Shown piece after piece: positions 54,689-62,761 of a stretch of 64,000 bases of DNA; the stretch's first letter is position 1, and each line of letters opens with the position of its first letter. The notes below the pieces were generated by a model. That model did no database searches, had not been told where the DNA came from, and saw only the letters and a program-made list of their open reading frames with translations. This DNA comes from Terrimonas sp. (GTDB lineage: Bacteria; Bacteroidota; Bacteroidia; Chitinophagales; Chitinophagaceae): positions 83,907 through 147,906 of the forward strand of contig NZ_QCZJ01000014.1 in NCBI RefSeq assembly GCF_003075435.1. The letters run 5' to 3'. The position numbers and the translations under genes were made by a program.

Positions 54689-54811
54689 ATGGGCAAACAG
54701 GTAACAGTAATAAAGGCAAGAGATACCCAGGCACTTCCTTATAACTTATGCTATTTATATCTGCCGAATAGTATTACTGCTGTAAAAGTGTGCGACGCCA
54801 CTGAAGCCTGA
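54689..54811 (+). CDS. Possible small protein (40 residues)
   Basis: An ATG frame MGKQVTVIKARDTQALPYNL continuing to LPNSITAVKVCDATEA, ended by TGA. It occupies the 243-base gap between the CrtI-like and yihY genes; a TTTATTTG (one mismatch to TAnnTTTG) lies 10 bases upstream. It could also be chance or a relic. Family unknown. Confidence 0.25.
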   Translation: MGKQVTVIKARDTQALPYNLCYLYLPNSITAVKVCDATEA

Positions 54812-54842
54812 TAGCAGCACTGCAGCTAAGTACAAAAAATAT

Positions 54843-55799
54843 TCAGGCATTCTCATTTGCAGTTCTGTGCTCCGATTCCATTTTTAAATGGTTAATGCTT
54901 ACGTTTAATTCAAAGCCTATAAGCAGTATAAGCGAATTGATGAAAAATGAAGACATGATGATAATAACGGTTCCGATAGAGCCGTACACTTTGTTATACG
55001 TACCGAAATTGTTTACCCAAAAGCTGAATACAATTGTAACAATAATGATAAGCATTGTTGCGAACGTTGTACCCGGGGAGCTGATCTTCCATTTGCGGTG
55101 AACAGCAGGAGCAAAACGATATATGGTGCCAATGGCATAATAGATCAACGCCACTATTACTACCCATCGTAAAGAAGCGACCCATGAACGTATGGAAATG
55201 TTTTCAATACCGAGCCAGTTTAATATATGCTTCAGTAAACTACCCTGCATAATGAGCAACAGAATAGACGCTATAAAAATAAGCGCAATAAAAAAAGTGA
55301 GCTTTAATGCAGCGCCTCTCTTTTGAAAGAAATTTTGTTTCTGCCTGTAGCGGCTATGCAAAGAGCGGTTAAATGAATTCATGATACCGATCATTGCATT
55401 TGAAGCAAAAAAACCTGCCGTTAAAAATCCTAATGATAACAAACCGCTACGGGGTTTTGTAAAATCTTCAATAAACGCCCTCACCCAATTATAGGTATCA
55501 TGATTGGGCGTAAGATCTTTCACAATTCCCATCAATTCCTTAGTAAAATCTTTTTGCCCCGGCATATACGGCACAAGCGTAAAAAGAAAAATCAGGAATG
55601 GAGGAATGGCCATAAGCAGGTTGAAAGAAATAGCGGCAGCCCGCATATTCAATCCTTCTTTTTTTATTTGCGTAAGCAGAAAAACGATCACATCATACAA
55701 CGGCAATCCCTGGAAACCCGGCAACACAATTTTTTTTGATTTCTCTATCAAAAAATTGATTGGTTTCCAGGTTATGATGATGCGTTCCAGTTTCGTCAT
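54843..55799 (-). CDS. YihY/BrkB-family inner membrane protein
   Basis: A 318-residue polytopic membrane protein. LPLYDVIVFLLTQIKKEGLNMRAAAISFNLLMAIPPFLIFLFTLVP is the family start, and four to six further helices include GFLTAGFFASNAMIGIMNSFN and ATMLIIIVTIVFSFWVNNFG. The YihY/BrkB family (formerly called RNase BN) has no proven activity. It starts 13 bases after mltG, so the two form an operon. Confidence 0.88.
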   Translation of the reverse strand: MTKLERIIITWKPINFLIEKSKKIVLPGFQGLPLYDVIVFLLTQIKKEGLNMRAAAISFNLLMAIPPFLIFLFTLVPYMPGQKDFTKELMGIVKDLTPNHDTYNWVRAFIEDFTKPRSGLLSLGFLTAGFFASNAMIGIMNSFNRSLHSRYRQKQNFFQKRGAALKLTFFIALIFIASILLLIMQGSLLKHILNWLGIENISIRSWVASLRWVVIVALIYYAIGTIYRFAPAVHRKWKISSPGTTFATMLIIIVTIVFSFWVNNFGTYNKVYGSIGTVIIIMSSFFINSLILLIGFELNVSINHLKMESEHRTANENA

Positions 55800-55812
55800 G
55801 CCGGTAATGTAA

Positions 55813-56835
55813 TTATTTTATTTTTAAGCTGTCGAGCGCTTTTTGATATGCTCTTGCATTTTTTAAATGTTCAGCATCTGTTGCCGCAAATGCATGATAG
55901 CCTGAAAAATCAGGCTTTGCGCAAAAATACAGGTAATCTGTTTTTACCACATTCAGTACTGCATCAATCGTTTTTACAGAAGGTGTGCAGATAGGTCCCG
56001 GCGGCAACCCTGCATTTTTATAGGTATTAAATGGTGATCCTGCTGTTTCTGCTATCATTTTTAAAGTAACCCTTTTAGCTGCAAAATTGCGTCCTGCAAA
56101 TTTTACAGTAGGGTCAGCGCCAAGCTTCATTCCTTTATTCACTCTATTTAAATATACACTTGCCATCAGTGGCATTTCATCATATTTATTGGTTTCTTCT
56201 TCTATAATAGATGCCAGTGTGTATACTTCAACAGGTGTTAAACCCATATCTCTTGCTTTTTGTAATCGCTCTTCTGTCCAGAATTTTTCTCCTTCGTCTT
56301 TTATTTTATTAAACATCTTGGGAGCCGTGGTATTCCAGTAAAAAGTGTAAGTATTGGGTATAATAGCTGTCATCACCGTATTTGAATCAAGTCCTTTTTG
56401 CTTTAATGAATCATTATTATTCAGATAACTGATAATATCCAAAGAATCACACTCCAGTTGCCTGCCTGCAAAACGTGCAAAATCTTCTTTGGTTCTTAAT
56501 TTGGTGATAACAAGGTTTACAGGAGATTGTCGTCCATTACGCAGCATACGCACGATAGAAAGTATACTTTCACCATTTTTAACTTCATATTTACCGGCTT
56601 TTATTTTTTCGGGCAAGCCTGCTTTACGGGCAACAAAAGAAAAGATTCCCGGGTTTTTGATAAAATCGCCGCCGCGTATATCCTTCATCAGGTCAACAAA
56701 GCCACTGCCTGTTTTGATATATAAAAATTTTCGCTTTTCACTAAATGAAGTATTTGAACCTAAAATCATCCATGCTATATAGCCACCGGCAATAAGTATA
56801 ATGAGCAATATGATGAGAATAACTTTTTTGATCAT
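55813..56835 (-). CDS. mltG: Endolytic murein transglycosylase
   Basis: A 340-residue membrane-anchored lytic transglycosylase that cuts nascent glycan strands and limits their length. One N-terminal helix (about 3-26) anchors it; a LysM-like subdomain (about 50-110) precedes the YceG domain with the catalytic Glu in LASIIEEETNKYDEM, YLNRVNKGMKLGADPTVKF and NTYKNAGLPPGPICTP. Followed after 13 bases by yihY. Confidence 0.93.
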   Translation of the reverse strand: MIKKVILIILLIILIAGGYIAWMILGSNTSFSEKRKFLYIKTGSGFVDLMKDIRGGDFIKNPGIFSFVARKAGLPEKIKAGKYEVKNGESILSIVRMLRNGRQSPVNLVITKLRTKEDFARFAGRQLECDSLDIISYLNNNDSLKQKGLDSNTVMTAIIPNTYTFYWNTTAPKMFNKIKDEGEKFWTEERLQKARDMGLTPVEVYTLASIIEEETNKYDEMPLMASVYLNRVNKGMKLGADPTVKFAGRNFAAKRVTLKMIAETAGSPFNTYKNAGLPPGPICTPSVKTIDAVLNVVKTDYLYFCAKPDFSGYHAFAATDAEHLKNARAYQKALDSLKIK

Positions 56836-56918
56836 AATCTATTTTTTGAGGACGCTTATTTGTATTATAAAGTTGCGAAACGCGCAGCTCATTTTTATAC
56901 GACTTGAAAATAAAGCAA

Positions 56919-56946
56919 AAAACCCTGTTGATAATAACAGGGTTTT
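56919..56946 (-). terminator. Terminator of the miaB-secG operon
   Basis: Perfect 11-bp stem AAAACCCTGTT / AACAGGGTTTT with a 6-base loop; on the minus strand a short T tract follows, 24 bases after the secG stop. Confidence 0.85.
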
Positions 56947-56970
56947 CAATAATTTATTTTAAATATATGC

Positions 56971-57330
56971 TTATTTCTGAACAGGCTGTGCCTGTGGTAT
57001 TTCCTGCTGCTGCGGAGCAGGAGCTTGCTGCTGTGGAGTAGCAGAAGGCACGGTAGTTTGCTGGTTGGTATTGATATTCCTGATAAATTCACCATCATCG
57101 CTGCCGGAACGCATAAATAAAGAAGAAGTGAGGCACAATAAGCCAATAAGCGCAGCAAATATCCAGGTACCTTTTTCAAGTACATCCGTGGTTTGCTTAA
57201 CGCCCATGAACTGGTTGCTGAAACCAGCAATATTGCCTGCTAAGCCACCACCCTTTGGGTTCTGTATCAATACCACAAGACCCAGTATAACACAACATAA
57301 GATTATCAATATCAAAAACAGAAGCGCCAT
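56971..57330 (-). CDS. secG: Protein translocase subunit SecG
   Basis: A 119-residue Sec translocon subunit: a first helix (about 1-22), the conserved VLIQNPKGGGLAG loop, ending in a second helix (about 52-70, GTWIFAALIGLLCLTSS) and a Gln/Pro-rich tail (about 90-119, QQQAPAPQQQEIPQAQP). The tail is longer than in E. coli and low in complexity. Starts one base after the stop of the TPR gene, so it is translated from the operon mRNA. It is the final gene of the cluster. Confidence 0.92.
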   Translation of the reverse strand: MALLFLILIILCCVILGLVVLIQNPKGGGLAGNIAGFSNQFMGVKQTTDVLEKGTWIFAALIGLLCLTSSLFMRSGSDDGEFIRNINTNQQTTVPSATPQQQAPAPQQQEIPQAQPVQK

Positions 57331-57331
57331 G

Positions 57332-58444
57332 TTAATTTTCGTTTAGTTTGGAAATTTTGGCTGCAAAATAAACCCTTTTGCCCGGATTGAGCAAACTTAA
57401 TTTTTGGTAGGTTTCTATAGCCTTTTTATGCAGTCCCTGGCGGGCATACACTTCTGCCATTGCCTCGGTAACCACCTCTTTTTGCTCGTTGGAGTGCTCC
57501 GCTATATTTTGGATAGATGATTGGGTATTATTGTCCAGTTCACCCTCAAGTCTTTCCGGGTGAATTTTTTTCATTGTTTTAAGCCATTCGGTAAAGCTTT
57601 TTAATTTTTTACTCAGCTTATCTTTCCCCTCATATTCGTGGCTGAGCTTTATGCCCTGGGATGCAAAGTAATCAACTGTATGCAATGGCTCAATTGGTAT
57701 GATATCACCGGTATGATCATCAACCGGCAATGGCTGGTCAAATGCAGCTTTTGCCTGCGCCAGGGAAAAATCGCCGGTTGGCAATTTTATATCTTCCTGC
57801 AAATGGGTTTTTTCTATTGCCTCATCAACATTTTCGTCAACATTTTCATCTCCTTTTTCAGCAACAGTTTCTGCTTCTGCGAGCTGCTCCAGCACTTCAT
57901 TTCCGGTTTTAATTTCCGTTACAGGTAATTCGGGATTCAATGTTTCACCGGGCTCTTCATATTGTACACTTTCAATATTTTCCGCCTGCTCTGCAGTAGC
58001 GGTATCAGAAACCTCGTCAATTTCAGGCTCCGCTGATTTCTCTTCCACCATTAACCGTTCTTCCACAATATCAACAATTGTTTTTCCGGATGTATGCTGC
58101 ACAGGCTCTTCTTCCTCAGCAACATAATCAGGGGCAGCATCAACAACAGTTTTGCCGGCTATACCGGCTTCCTTCTCTATATATTTACCTTCACGCTCTG
58201 GTAATGTTTCAGGATGCAGCAATGCATTTAACCAATGCGGGTTAGTAAAATACAATGCCGTTTTTTTTAGCTGGTCAGTATACCTGTCACCACCGGGCTG
58301 CTGATATTTTTTTGCCAGCAGGTATTGCGCCGGTGCATAAAACGGGTATTTGATAACAAGCTGTTCTATATCCCCGGCATCAACATCTTCCAGTGCTTGT
58401 TTCTGAAACAGGTGATCAGGTATATCGTTGACATGAAGATTCAT
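57332..58444 (-). CDS. TPR-containing protein of unknown function
   Basis: A 370-residue protein with no signal peptide. The N-terminal part (about 1-85, MNLHVNDIPDHLFQKQALEDVDAGDIEQL) is helical; the middle (about 90-235) is acidic and Glu/Val-rich, likely disordered; the C-terminal half (about 270-365) includes EVYARQGLHKKAIETYQKL, a TPR motif. I know proteins with this layout as conserved hypotheticals of Chitinophagales but no function. It lies 19 bases after lptE and 1 base before secG, implying an envelope or secretion link. Confidence 0.65.
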   Translation of the reverse strand: MNLHVNDIPDHLFQKQALEDVDAGDIEQLVIKYPFYAPAQYLLAKKYQQPGGDRYTDQLKKTALYFTNPHWLNALLHPETLPEREGKYIEKEAGIAGKTVVDAAPDYVAEEEEPVQHTSGKTIVDIVEERLMVEEKSAEPEIDEVSDTATAEQAENIESVQYEEPGETLNPELPVTEIKTGNEVLEQLAEAETVAEKGDENVDENVDEAIEKTHLQEDIKLPTGDFSLAQAKAAFDQPLPVDDHTGDIIPIEPLHTVDYFASQGIKLSHEYEGKDKLSKKLKSFTEWLKTMKKIHPERLEGELDNNTQSSIQNIAEHSNEQKEVVTEAMAEVYARQGLHKKAIETYQKLSLLNPGKRVYFAAKISKLNEN

Positions 58445-58463
58445 TGGCGTGAAGATACGTGCT

Positions 58464-58985
58464 TTACCAGTTTGAGAATATTTTATTGAAGATATCGTCA
58501 GATATGTTTTTCAGAATATCATCCATAAGGCGGGTTTGCGCATCTGCAAAGCTTATTGAAGCAGAAAACGGGAAGTTCCTGGTAATATCAGTTTCAAAAT
58601 TTTTTTTCTCGTCGAGACGGTTTTTAAAAATAATATGAACTGTTACATTCAGATTATTGCTTGACGCTGTTTGCCCGGAAATACCAGATGTGTTAACCGA
58701 AAAATCGGTAATTGATCCACTGATATCATAATGCGCTTCATCCGTATTTATTACTGCCAGCCTTGTTTGGCTGATGATCTTTTGTTTAAGTTTATCCGTT
58801 AGCTGCGGGCTCAACTGCGGGTTTACATACCTTGCCTTATTTTCAATATAATTTACCCTTGCTGTTTTTACCTCAGGCGGGTAGCTTACATCCTTCATGC
58901 TATAACTACAGGTAGCCTTTACCGATATGGCGGCAAAGAAAATTATAGCGAGCTTTTTTATGGTATCACTAATCATTGATGTCAT
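58464..58985 (-). CDS. LptE-family LPS-assembly lipoprotein
   Basis: A 173-residue lipoprotein (hydrophobic run, then VKATC, Cys26). The mature part, with VSYPPEVKTARVNYIENKARYVNP and KLKQKIISQTRLAVINTDE-type sequence and a DISGSITDFSV strand, matches the LptE family of Bacteroidota, in which LptE plugs LptD during lipopolysaccharide export. The first 17 bases overlap the end of the AAA+ regulator. M4 is an alternative start (58976). Position in the miaB-secG operon is common in the phylum. Confidence 0.75.
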   Translation of the reverse strand: MTSMISDTIKKLAIIFFAAISVKATCSYSMKDVSYPPEVKTARVNYIENKARYVNPQLSPQLTDKLKQKIISQTRLAVINTDEAHYDISGSITDFSVNTSGISGQTASSNNLNVTVHIIFKNRLDEKKNFETDITRNFPFSASISFADAQTRLMDDILKNISDDIFNKIFSNW

Positions 58986-60234
58986 ATTCTTTGAGCTTAC
59001 GGTATAAGGTACGTTCGCTGATACCGAGATCAGATGCCGCGTCTTTACGTTTGCTTTTGTGCTTTTTTAATGCTTTTAATATCAGTTCCTTTTCTTTATC
59101 CATAATATTCAGCGATTCTTCCACTTCCTCATGGTGATGTATATCACTGCCATTGCCATTGTTATTACCGATAAGAACGGGTTGCGAAGGTTGATTAAAT
59201 ACAGGCTTTACAACAACATTTTCCCTTTCAGGCAATGGCTCATAATCATTCATTAAAGACTCTTTCGTAAATGCAGACACTGCTGCTGCACGCTGGGGAT
59301 TTTGTAATATTTCAACAAACATCTTTTTTAGCTCCGTAACATCCCGCTTCATATCAAAAAAGAGTTTGTATAATATTTCTCTTTCATTCGCAAATTCAGC
59401 ATGGGTCACATTTCCACCGCCACCTGCCAGCACCGGCATCAGGTTTTGCGTATTGTGCACCGGCAAAAACTGCTCAAGCTGTTTTGCTGTTATTGTTTTA
59501 TCCTGCGACAACACGGATATCTGTTCTGCAATATTCTTTAATTCCCTCACATTACCGGGCCACGAATAGTGAATTAACAAGTCTTTCGCTTCATCATCCA
59601 ATTGTATAGAAGGTGTTTTATAGCGCTCGGCAAAGTCAGCAGCGAATTTTCTGAATAAAAGAATAATATCTTCCTGCCTGTCTTTTAGCGCAGGCACACG
59701 AATAGGCACGGTATTTAACCTGTAGTACAAATCCTGGCGAAACCTGCCTTTATGTGTGAATTCAAGCAGATCTTTATTGGTAGCGGCTATTACTCTCACA
59801 TCTGTTTTCTGTACTTTAGAAGAGCCTACGCGTATGTATTCACCCGTCTCTAATACGCGCAGCAAACGCGCCTGTGTACCAAGTGGCATTTCTCCTATCT
59901 CATCTAAAAAAATAGTTCCGCCATTTACGGTTTCAAAATATCCTTTCCTGCTGTCTACCGCGCCGGTAAATGAGCCCTTTTCATGACCAAACAATTCTGA
60001 ATCTATCGTGCCTTCCGGAATAGCGCCGCAGTTTACGGCAATAAAGGGGTTATGTTTACGGTTTGATAAAGCATGTATTACCTGTGAAAAGACCTCTTTA
60101 CCCACACCACTTTCTCCGTAAATCAATACGGTAAGATCTGTATTCGCTACCTGTGCCGCCACCTGTAATCCGTAGTTGAGCGCCGGGGAATTTCCTATTA
60201 TACCAAACCTGTTTTTTATTGATTGTATATCCAT
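58969..60234 (-). CDS. Sigma-54-type AAA+ transcriptional regulator without receiver domain
   Basis: A 421-residue protein. The AAA+ core (about 8-245) has Walker A GESGVGKE, the sigma-54 loop ELFGHEKGSFTGAVDSRKGY (Ser replacing the usual Ala of GAFTGA), Walker B GGTIFLDEIGEM, and RLNTVPIRVPALKDRQEDI. The Fis-type HTH at the C-terminus includes KDAASDLGISERTLYRKLKE. No receiver, GAF or PAS domain precedes the core, and the linker holds an Asn/His patch near 355-375. Its input is therefore unknown. It sits 2 bases after miaB and overlaps lptE by 17 bases. A sigma-54 factor is not in the window. Confidence 0.88.
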   Translation of the reverse strand: MDIQSIKNRFGIIGNSPALNYGLQVAAQVANTDLTVLIYGESGVGKEVFSQVIHALSNRKHNPFIAVNCGAIPEGTIDSELFGHEKGSFTGAVDSRKGYFETVNGGTIFLDEIGEMPLGTQARLLRVLETGEYIRVGSSKVQKTDVRVIAATNKDLLEFTHKGRFRQDLYYRLNTVPIRVPALKDRQEDIILLFRKFAADFAERYKTPSIQLDDEAKDLLIHYSWPGNVRELKNIAEQISVLSQDKTITAKQLEQFLPVHNTQNLMPVLAGGGGNVTHAEFANEREILYKLFFDMKRDVTELKKMFVEILQNPQRAAAVSAFTKESLMNDYEPLPERENVVVKPVFNQPSQPVLIGNNNGNGSDIHHHEEVEESLNIMDKEKELILKALKKHKSKRKDAASDLGISERTLYRKLKEYDIND

Positions 60235-60236
60235 TG

Positions 60237-61658
60237 TCAGTTATTTTGAACTTCACCAAGCAGGGTTGCCTTGGTACAGTCGTTAACGGTAACCATTGCA
60301 TAATCCCCTTTCTTCAGCGAATAATTATGTTTTGGAAAAACGATCACTTTATTGTGTGATGTTCTCCCCATCCAATCCTGGTCACTTTTCTTACTATCAC
60401 CTTCTATTAACACCTGGAATGTTTTTCCAAGATCTTTCTGGTTGCTTTGTTTTGATAATGCGTTTTGCAGGTCAACTATTTCCTGTAATCTTCTTTTCTT
60501 CACCGCTTCAGGAATATCATCTTTATACCTGCGCTGCGCTAATGTGCCGGGCCGCTCGCTGTAAAAAAACATATAGCTCAAATCATAGCCACTGTATTGC
60601 ATGATGGACAAAGTATCCTGGTGATCTTCTTCTGTTTCTGTGCAAAAACCGGCAATAATATCACTGCTGATGCCGCAACCGGGAAGTATTTCACGGATAC
60701 GGTTAATCTTTGCCATATACCATTCGCGGGTATAAGTACGGTTCATTAATTGCAGTATGCGTGACGAACCGCTTTGCACCGGTAGGTGTATATACTTGCA
60801 GATGTTTTCGTATTTCTCCATCGTATGCAACACATCGTCCGTAATATCTTTAGGATGAGAGGTAGAAAAACGCACCCTCAATCCAGGAGAAATTTTCGCT
60901 ACCATTTCAAGCAGCATAGCGAAGGTTACTGTTTCGGCATTATCACCGGAGAAATAATAGCTGTCTACGTTCTGTCCCAGCAGAGTCACTTCTTTAAAAC
61001 CGTCGTTGAATAATGCTTCACATTCCTGCACAATAGAAAACGCGTCACGGCTTCTCTCCCGCCCTCTTGTAAAAGGCACCACGCAAAAGGAACACATATT
61101 ATTACAACCACGCATAATGCTCACAAACGCGCTCACACCATTGCTGTCCAGGCGAACAGGCGCTATATCAGCATAGGTTTCTTCGCGGCTTAATAATACA
61201 TTCACGGCTTTTTGCCCGCCTTCAGCTTCTTCAATCAGCCCGGGCAGGCTGCGGTAAGCATCAGGTCCAACTACTATATCAACCAGTTTTTCTTCTTCAA
61301 GAAATTTAGATTTCAACCTTTCAGCCATACAGCCCAGTACACCCACGAGTAAACCCGGGCGTGCCTGTTTTGCTTTGCGAAACTCTGTCAGTCTTTTACG
61401 TACGGTTTGCTCCGCTTTTTCCCGTATAGAACAGGTATTTAAAAATACCAGGTCAGCTTCTTCGGCATTCCTGGTAGCGCCAAAGCCTGAATTATTTAAG
61501 ATAGAAGCCACGATCTCGCTGTCTGCAAAATTCATCTGGCAACCATAGCTTTCTATGTAAAATTTCTTACGGTAAACGGAGGGATCATTTAAAAAGGGGG
61601 CAAAGGCTTCACCCTGCCTTGATTCATCCTGCACTTTAGATATCAGCAAATCCTGCAT
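60237..61658 (-). CDS. miaB: tRNA-2-methylthio-N6-dimethylallyladenosine synthase
   Basis: A 473-residue radical-SAM enzyme that thiomethylates i6A37. The UPF0004 part shows [29 protein letters not shown] and GCMAERLK; the radical-SAM motif CNNMCSFC follows in [21 protein letters not shown]; a TRAM domain closes the protein (about 405-470). [10 protein letters not shown] identifies MiaB rather than MtaB. It has an exact TATATTTG box 28 bases upstream and leads the operon miaB - AAA+ regulator - lptE - TPR - secG, all within 20 bases or overlapping. Confidence 0.95.
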   Translation of the reverse strand: MQDLLISKVQDESRQGEAFAPFLNDPSVYRKKFYIESYGCQMNFADSEIVASILNNSGFGATRNAEEADLVFLNTCSIREKAEQTVRKRLTEFRKAKQARPGLLVGVLGCMAERLKSKFLEEEKLVDIVVGPDAYRSLPGLIEEAEGGQKAVNVLLSREETYADIAPVRLDSNGVSAFVSIMRGCNNMCSFCVVPFTRGRERSRDAFSIVQECEALFNDGFKEVTLLGQNVDSYYFSGDNAETVTFAMLLEMVAKISPGLRVRFSTSHPKDITDDVLHTMEKYENICKYIHLPVQSGSSRILQLMNRTYTREWYMAKINRIREILPGCGISSDIIAGFCTETEEDHQDTLSIMQYSGYDLSYMFFYSERPGTLAQRRYKDDIPEAVKKRRLQEIVDLQNALSKQSNQKDLGKTFQVLIEGDSKKSDQDWMGRTSHNKVIVFPKHNYSLKKGDYAMVTVNDCTKATLLGEVQNN

Positions 61659-61685
61659 ACGCTATTCAAAACTTTTTAGAGTTTG

Positions 61686-61693
61686 CAAATATA
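61686..61693 (-). promoter_or_regulatory. Bacteroidota -7 box for the miaB operon
   Basis: Minus-strand TATATTTG (exact TAnnTTTG), 28 bases before the miaB ATG. Confidence 0.5.
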
Positions 61694-61758
61694 ACCAAAA
61701 GCTGATAAAATGCCAGTTTGGCAGGAAGGGATTTTAACAGGGAAGAAATCGCCGGAGG

Positions 61759-61917
61759 CTATGAGAGAAACGTGCTAAACGAAAACGCCTGACCAGTATT
61801 GATATCTTCTCCCGGCGTTGCAGCGCTGTAGATATCCTGCTTGTATTCATCGGTTATTCCCACACGCACATTACGCAGGTGGTCTTTGATAAAATAATCA
61901 TACACAAAGCCGGGGTG
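61759..61917 (-). pseudogene. Fragment of an RHS-repeat-family gene
   Basis: A minus-strand frame ending at TAG (61759-61761) reads VYDYFIKDHLRNVRVGITDE followed by YKQDIYSAATPGED. This is the YDYFxKDHLGNxR segment that precedes the core of Bacteroidota RHS proteins (Gly changed to Arg here). The fragment has about 53 codons, no start and no core domain. It matches the type of gene at 62712 and is probably the remainder of a displaced RHS copy. Confidence 0.75.
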
Positions 61918-61976
61918 TAGATGTAGTTGTGTTGCATTGAATGTACGTTGCTTTGTATTGAAGACATTTTGCCTCT

Positions 61977-61995
61977 ATCACTAACTCTGGAACAT
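61977..61995 (+). repeat. 19-base direct repeat, copy 1
   Basis: ATCACTAACTCTGGAACAT; the second copy is at 62134-62152, 157 bases further on. Confidence 0.8.
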
Positions 61996-62133
61996 GATAC
62001 TATGGTATTCCAGCATATTTTTACTGTTATAAGCCCTACATTAAAAAGAGACAGATATACCATCCATCTCTTTCATACCTGCCCCTACAGGATTTTATTG
62101 ATTTACAATTATTTAACTGCGAAAAAATATCCC

Positions 62134-62152
62134 ATCACTAACTCTGGAACAT
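62134..62152 (+). repeat. 19-base direct repeat, copy 2
   Basis: Identical to 61977-61995. It sits directly in front of the IS3-family transposase tail (recognisable from 62158). Confidence 0.8.
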
Positions 62153-62157
62153 TACCC

Positions 62158-62269
62158 AACAATGATAGAATAAAGCTCAATCTAAATGGAATGAGCCTGA
62201 TACAATACCGGGCTCATCATTATCGAAATTAATCTTTTAATTTGTCTAAACTTTGGGGTTCAGTCTACA
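62158..62269 (+). mobile_element. Remnant of an IS3-family insertion sequence (3' end)
   Basis: Codons 62158-62232 read NNDRIKLNLNGMSLIQYRAH then HYRN and stop, the characteristic C-terminus of IS3-family (IS150-like) OrfB transposases. Ten bases later TGTCTAAACTTTGGGG and on to about 62269 resembles the right terminal inverted repeat of such elements (their ends typically contain CCCCAAAA-TTxGACA). No left end or catalytic DDE part is present, so it is a solo tail. Confidence 0.75.
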
Positions 62270-62413
62270 ATTGCCGGGCTGTTTTTATAGTATTACTTTG
62301 CTAACTCATGTCACATCACAAGAGGGATGATTGCACCTAATACCTGAGTATTTTTAACATGCTTTATTCCACCAGCTTATATGCTTGGACTATATGGGGG
62401 CTAGACCGACTAA

Positions 62414-62761
62414 TCACCTTTGCTTACATACATCTTCAATCCATTTACGCCAGAGAATTAAATCACTTTTAAAAAACTTGATTTTCCCAAAAGCTGTATG
62501 ATCACTTCTTGAAATAATCCCAGAATTTGCCTCGACAAAGCTTATTGAATAAGGAGAACAATAAAGTATAGTATCTCCTTTTCTTGCCTCAAATACTGAA
62601 TCGAGTTTAGCTAGATGATATTTATACTCTTGTATAACACTATCCGAAATATTAGGCTTCGATTTTTGAGCCTTAAGTAGGTTACTAAAAAAAATAAAAA
62701 ATAATACAGCCTCATTGTTTACTTTTTTGTTCTGTAGGGTTGACTCCCGTAATATTTCCAT
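62414..62761 (-). CDS. Candidate immunity protein or accessory gene downstream of the RHS gene
   Basis: A 115-residue reading from ATG 62761, overlapping the RHS gene end by 50 bases. Residues ~17-31 ([15 protein letters not shown]) form a signal-like hydrophobic run followed by Gln-Lys, then a soluble part ([20 protein letters not shown]...[12 protein letters not shown]). The true start may lie closer to that run; no strong alternative ATG is visible. The composition is AT-rich and the family is unknown. Position directly after a variable RHS tail is where immunity genes lie, but homology was not recognised. Confidence 0.5.
   Translation of the reverse strand: MEILRESTLQNKKVNNEAVLFFIFFSNLLKAQKSKPNISDSVIQEYKYHLAKLDSVFEARKGDTILYCSPYSISFVEANSGIISRSDHTAFGKIKFFKSDLILWRKWIEDVCKQR

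Larger units (their letters stand above)
61659..62413. other. 755-base decayed mosaic region
   Basis: Holds the miaB -7 box, a fragment of an RHS protein gene (minus), a 19-base direct repeat, and the tail plus one end of an IS3-family element. Apart from those no gene is visible. Frames reported across it are accidental joins of these pieces. Confidence 0.65.

Noticed and set aside
61927..62232. 101-codon plus-strand frame
   Set aside because: Only its last 25 codons are real (IS3 transposase tail); the front is an accidental join.
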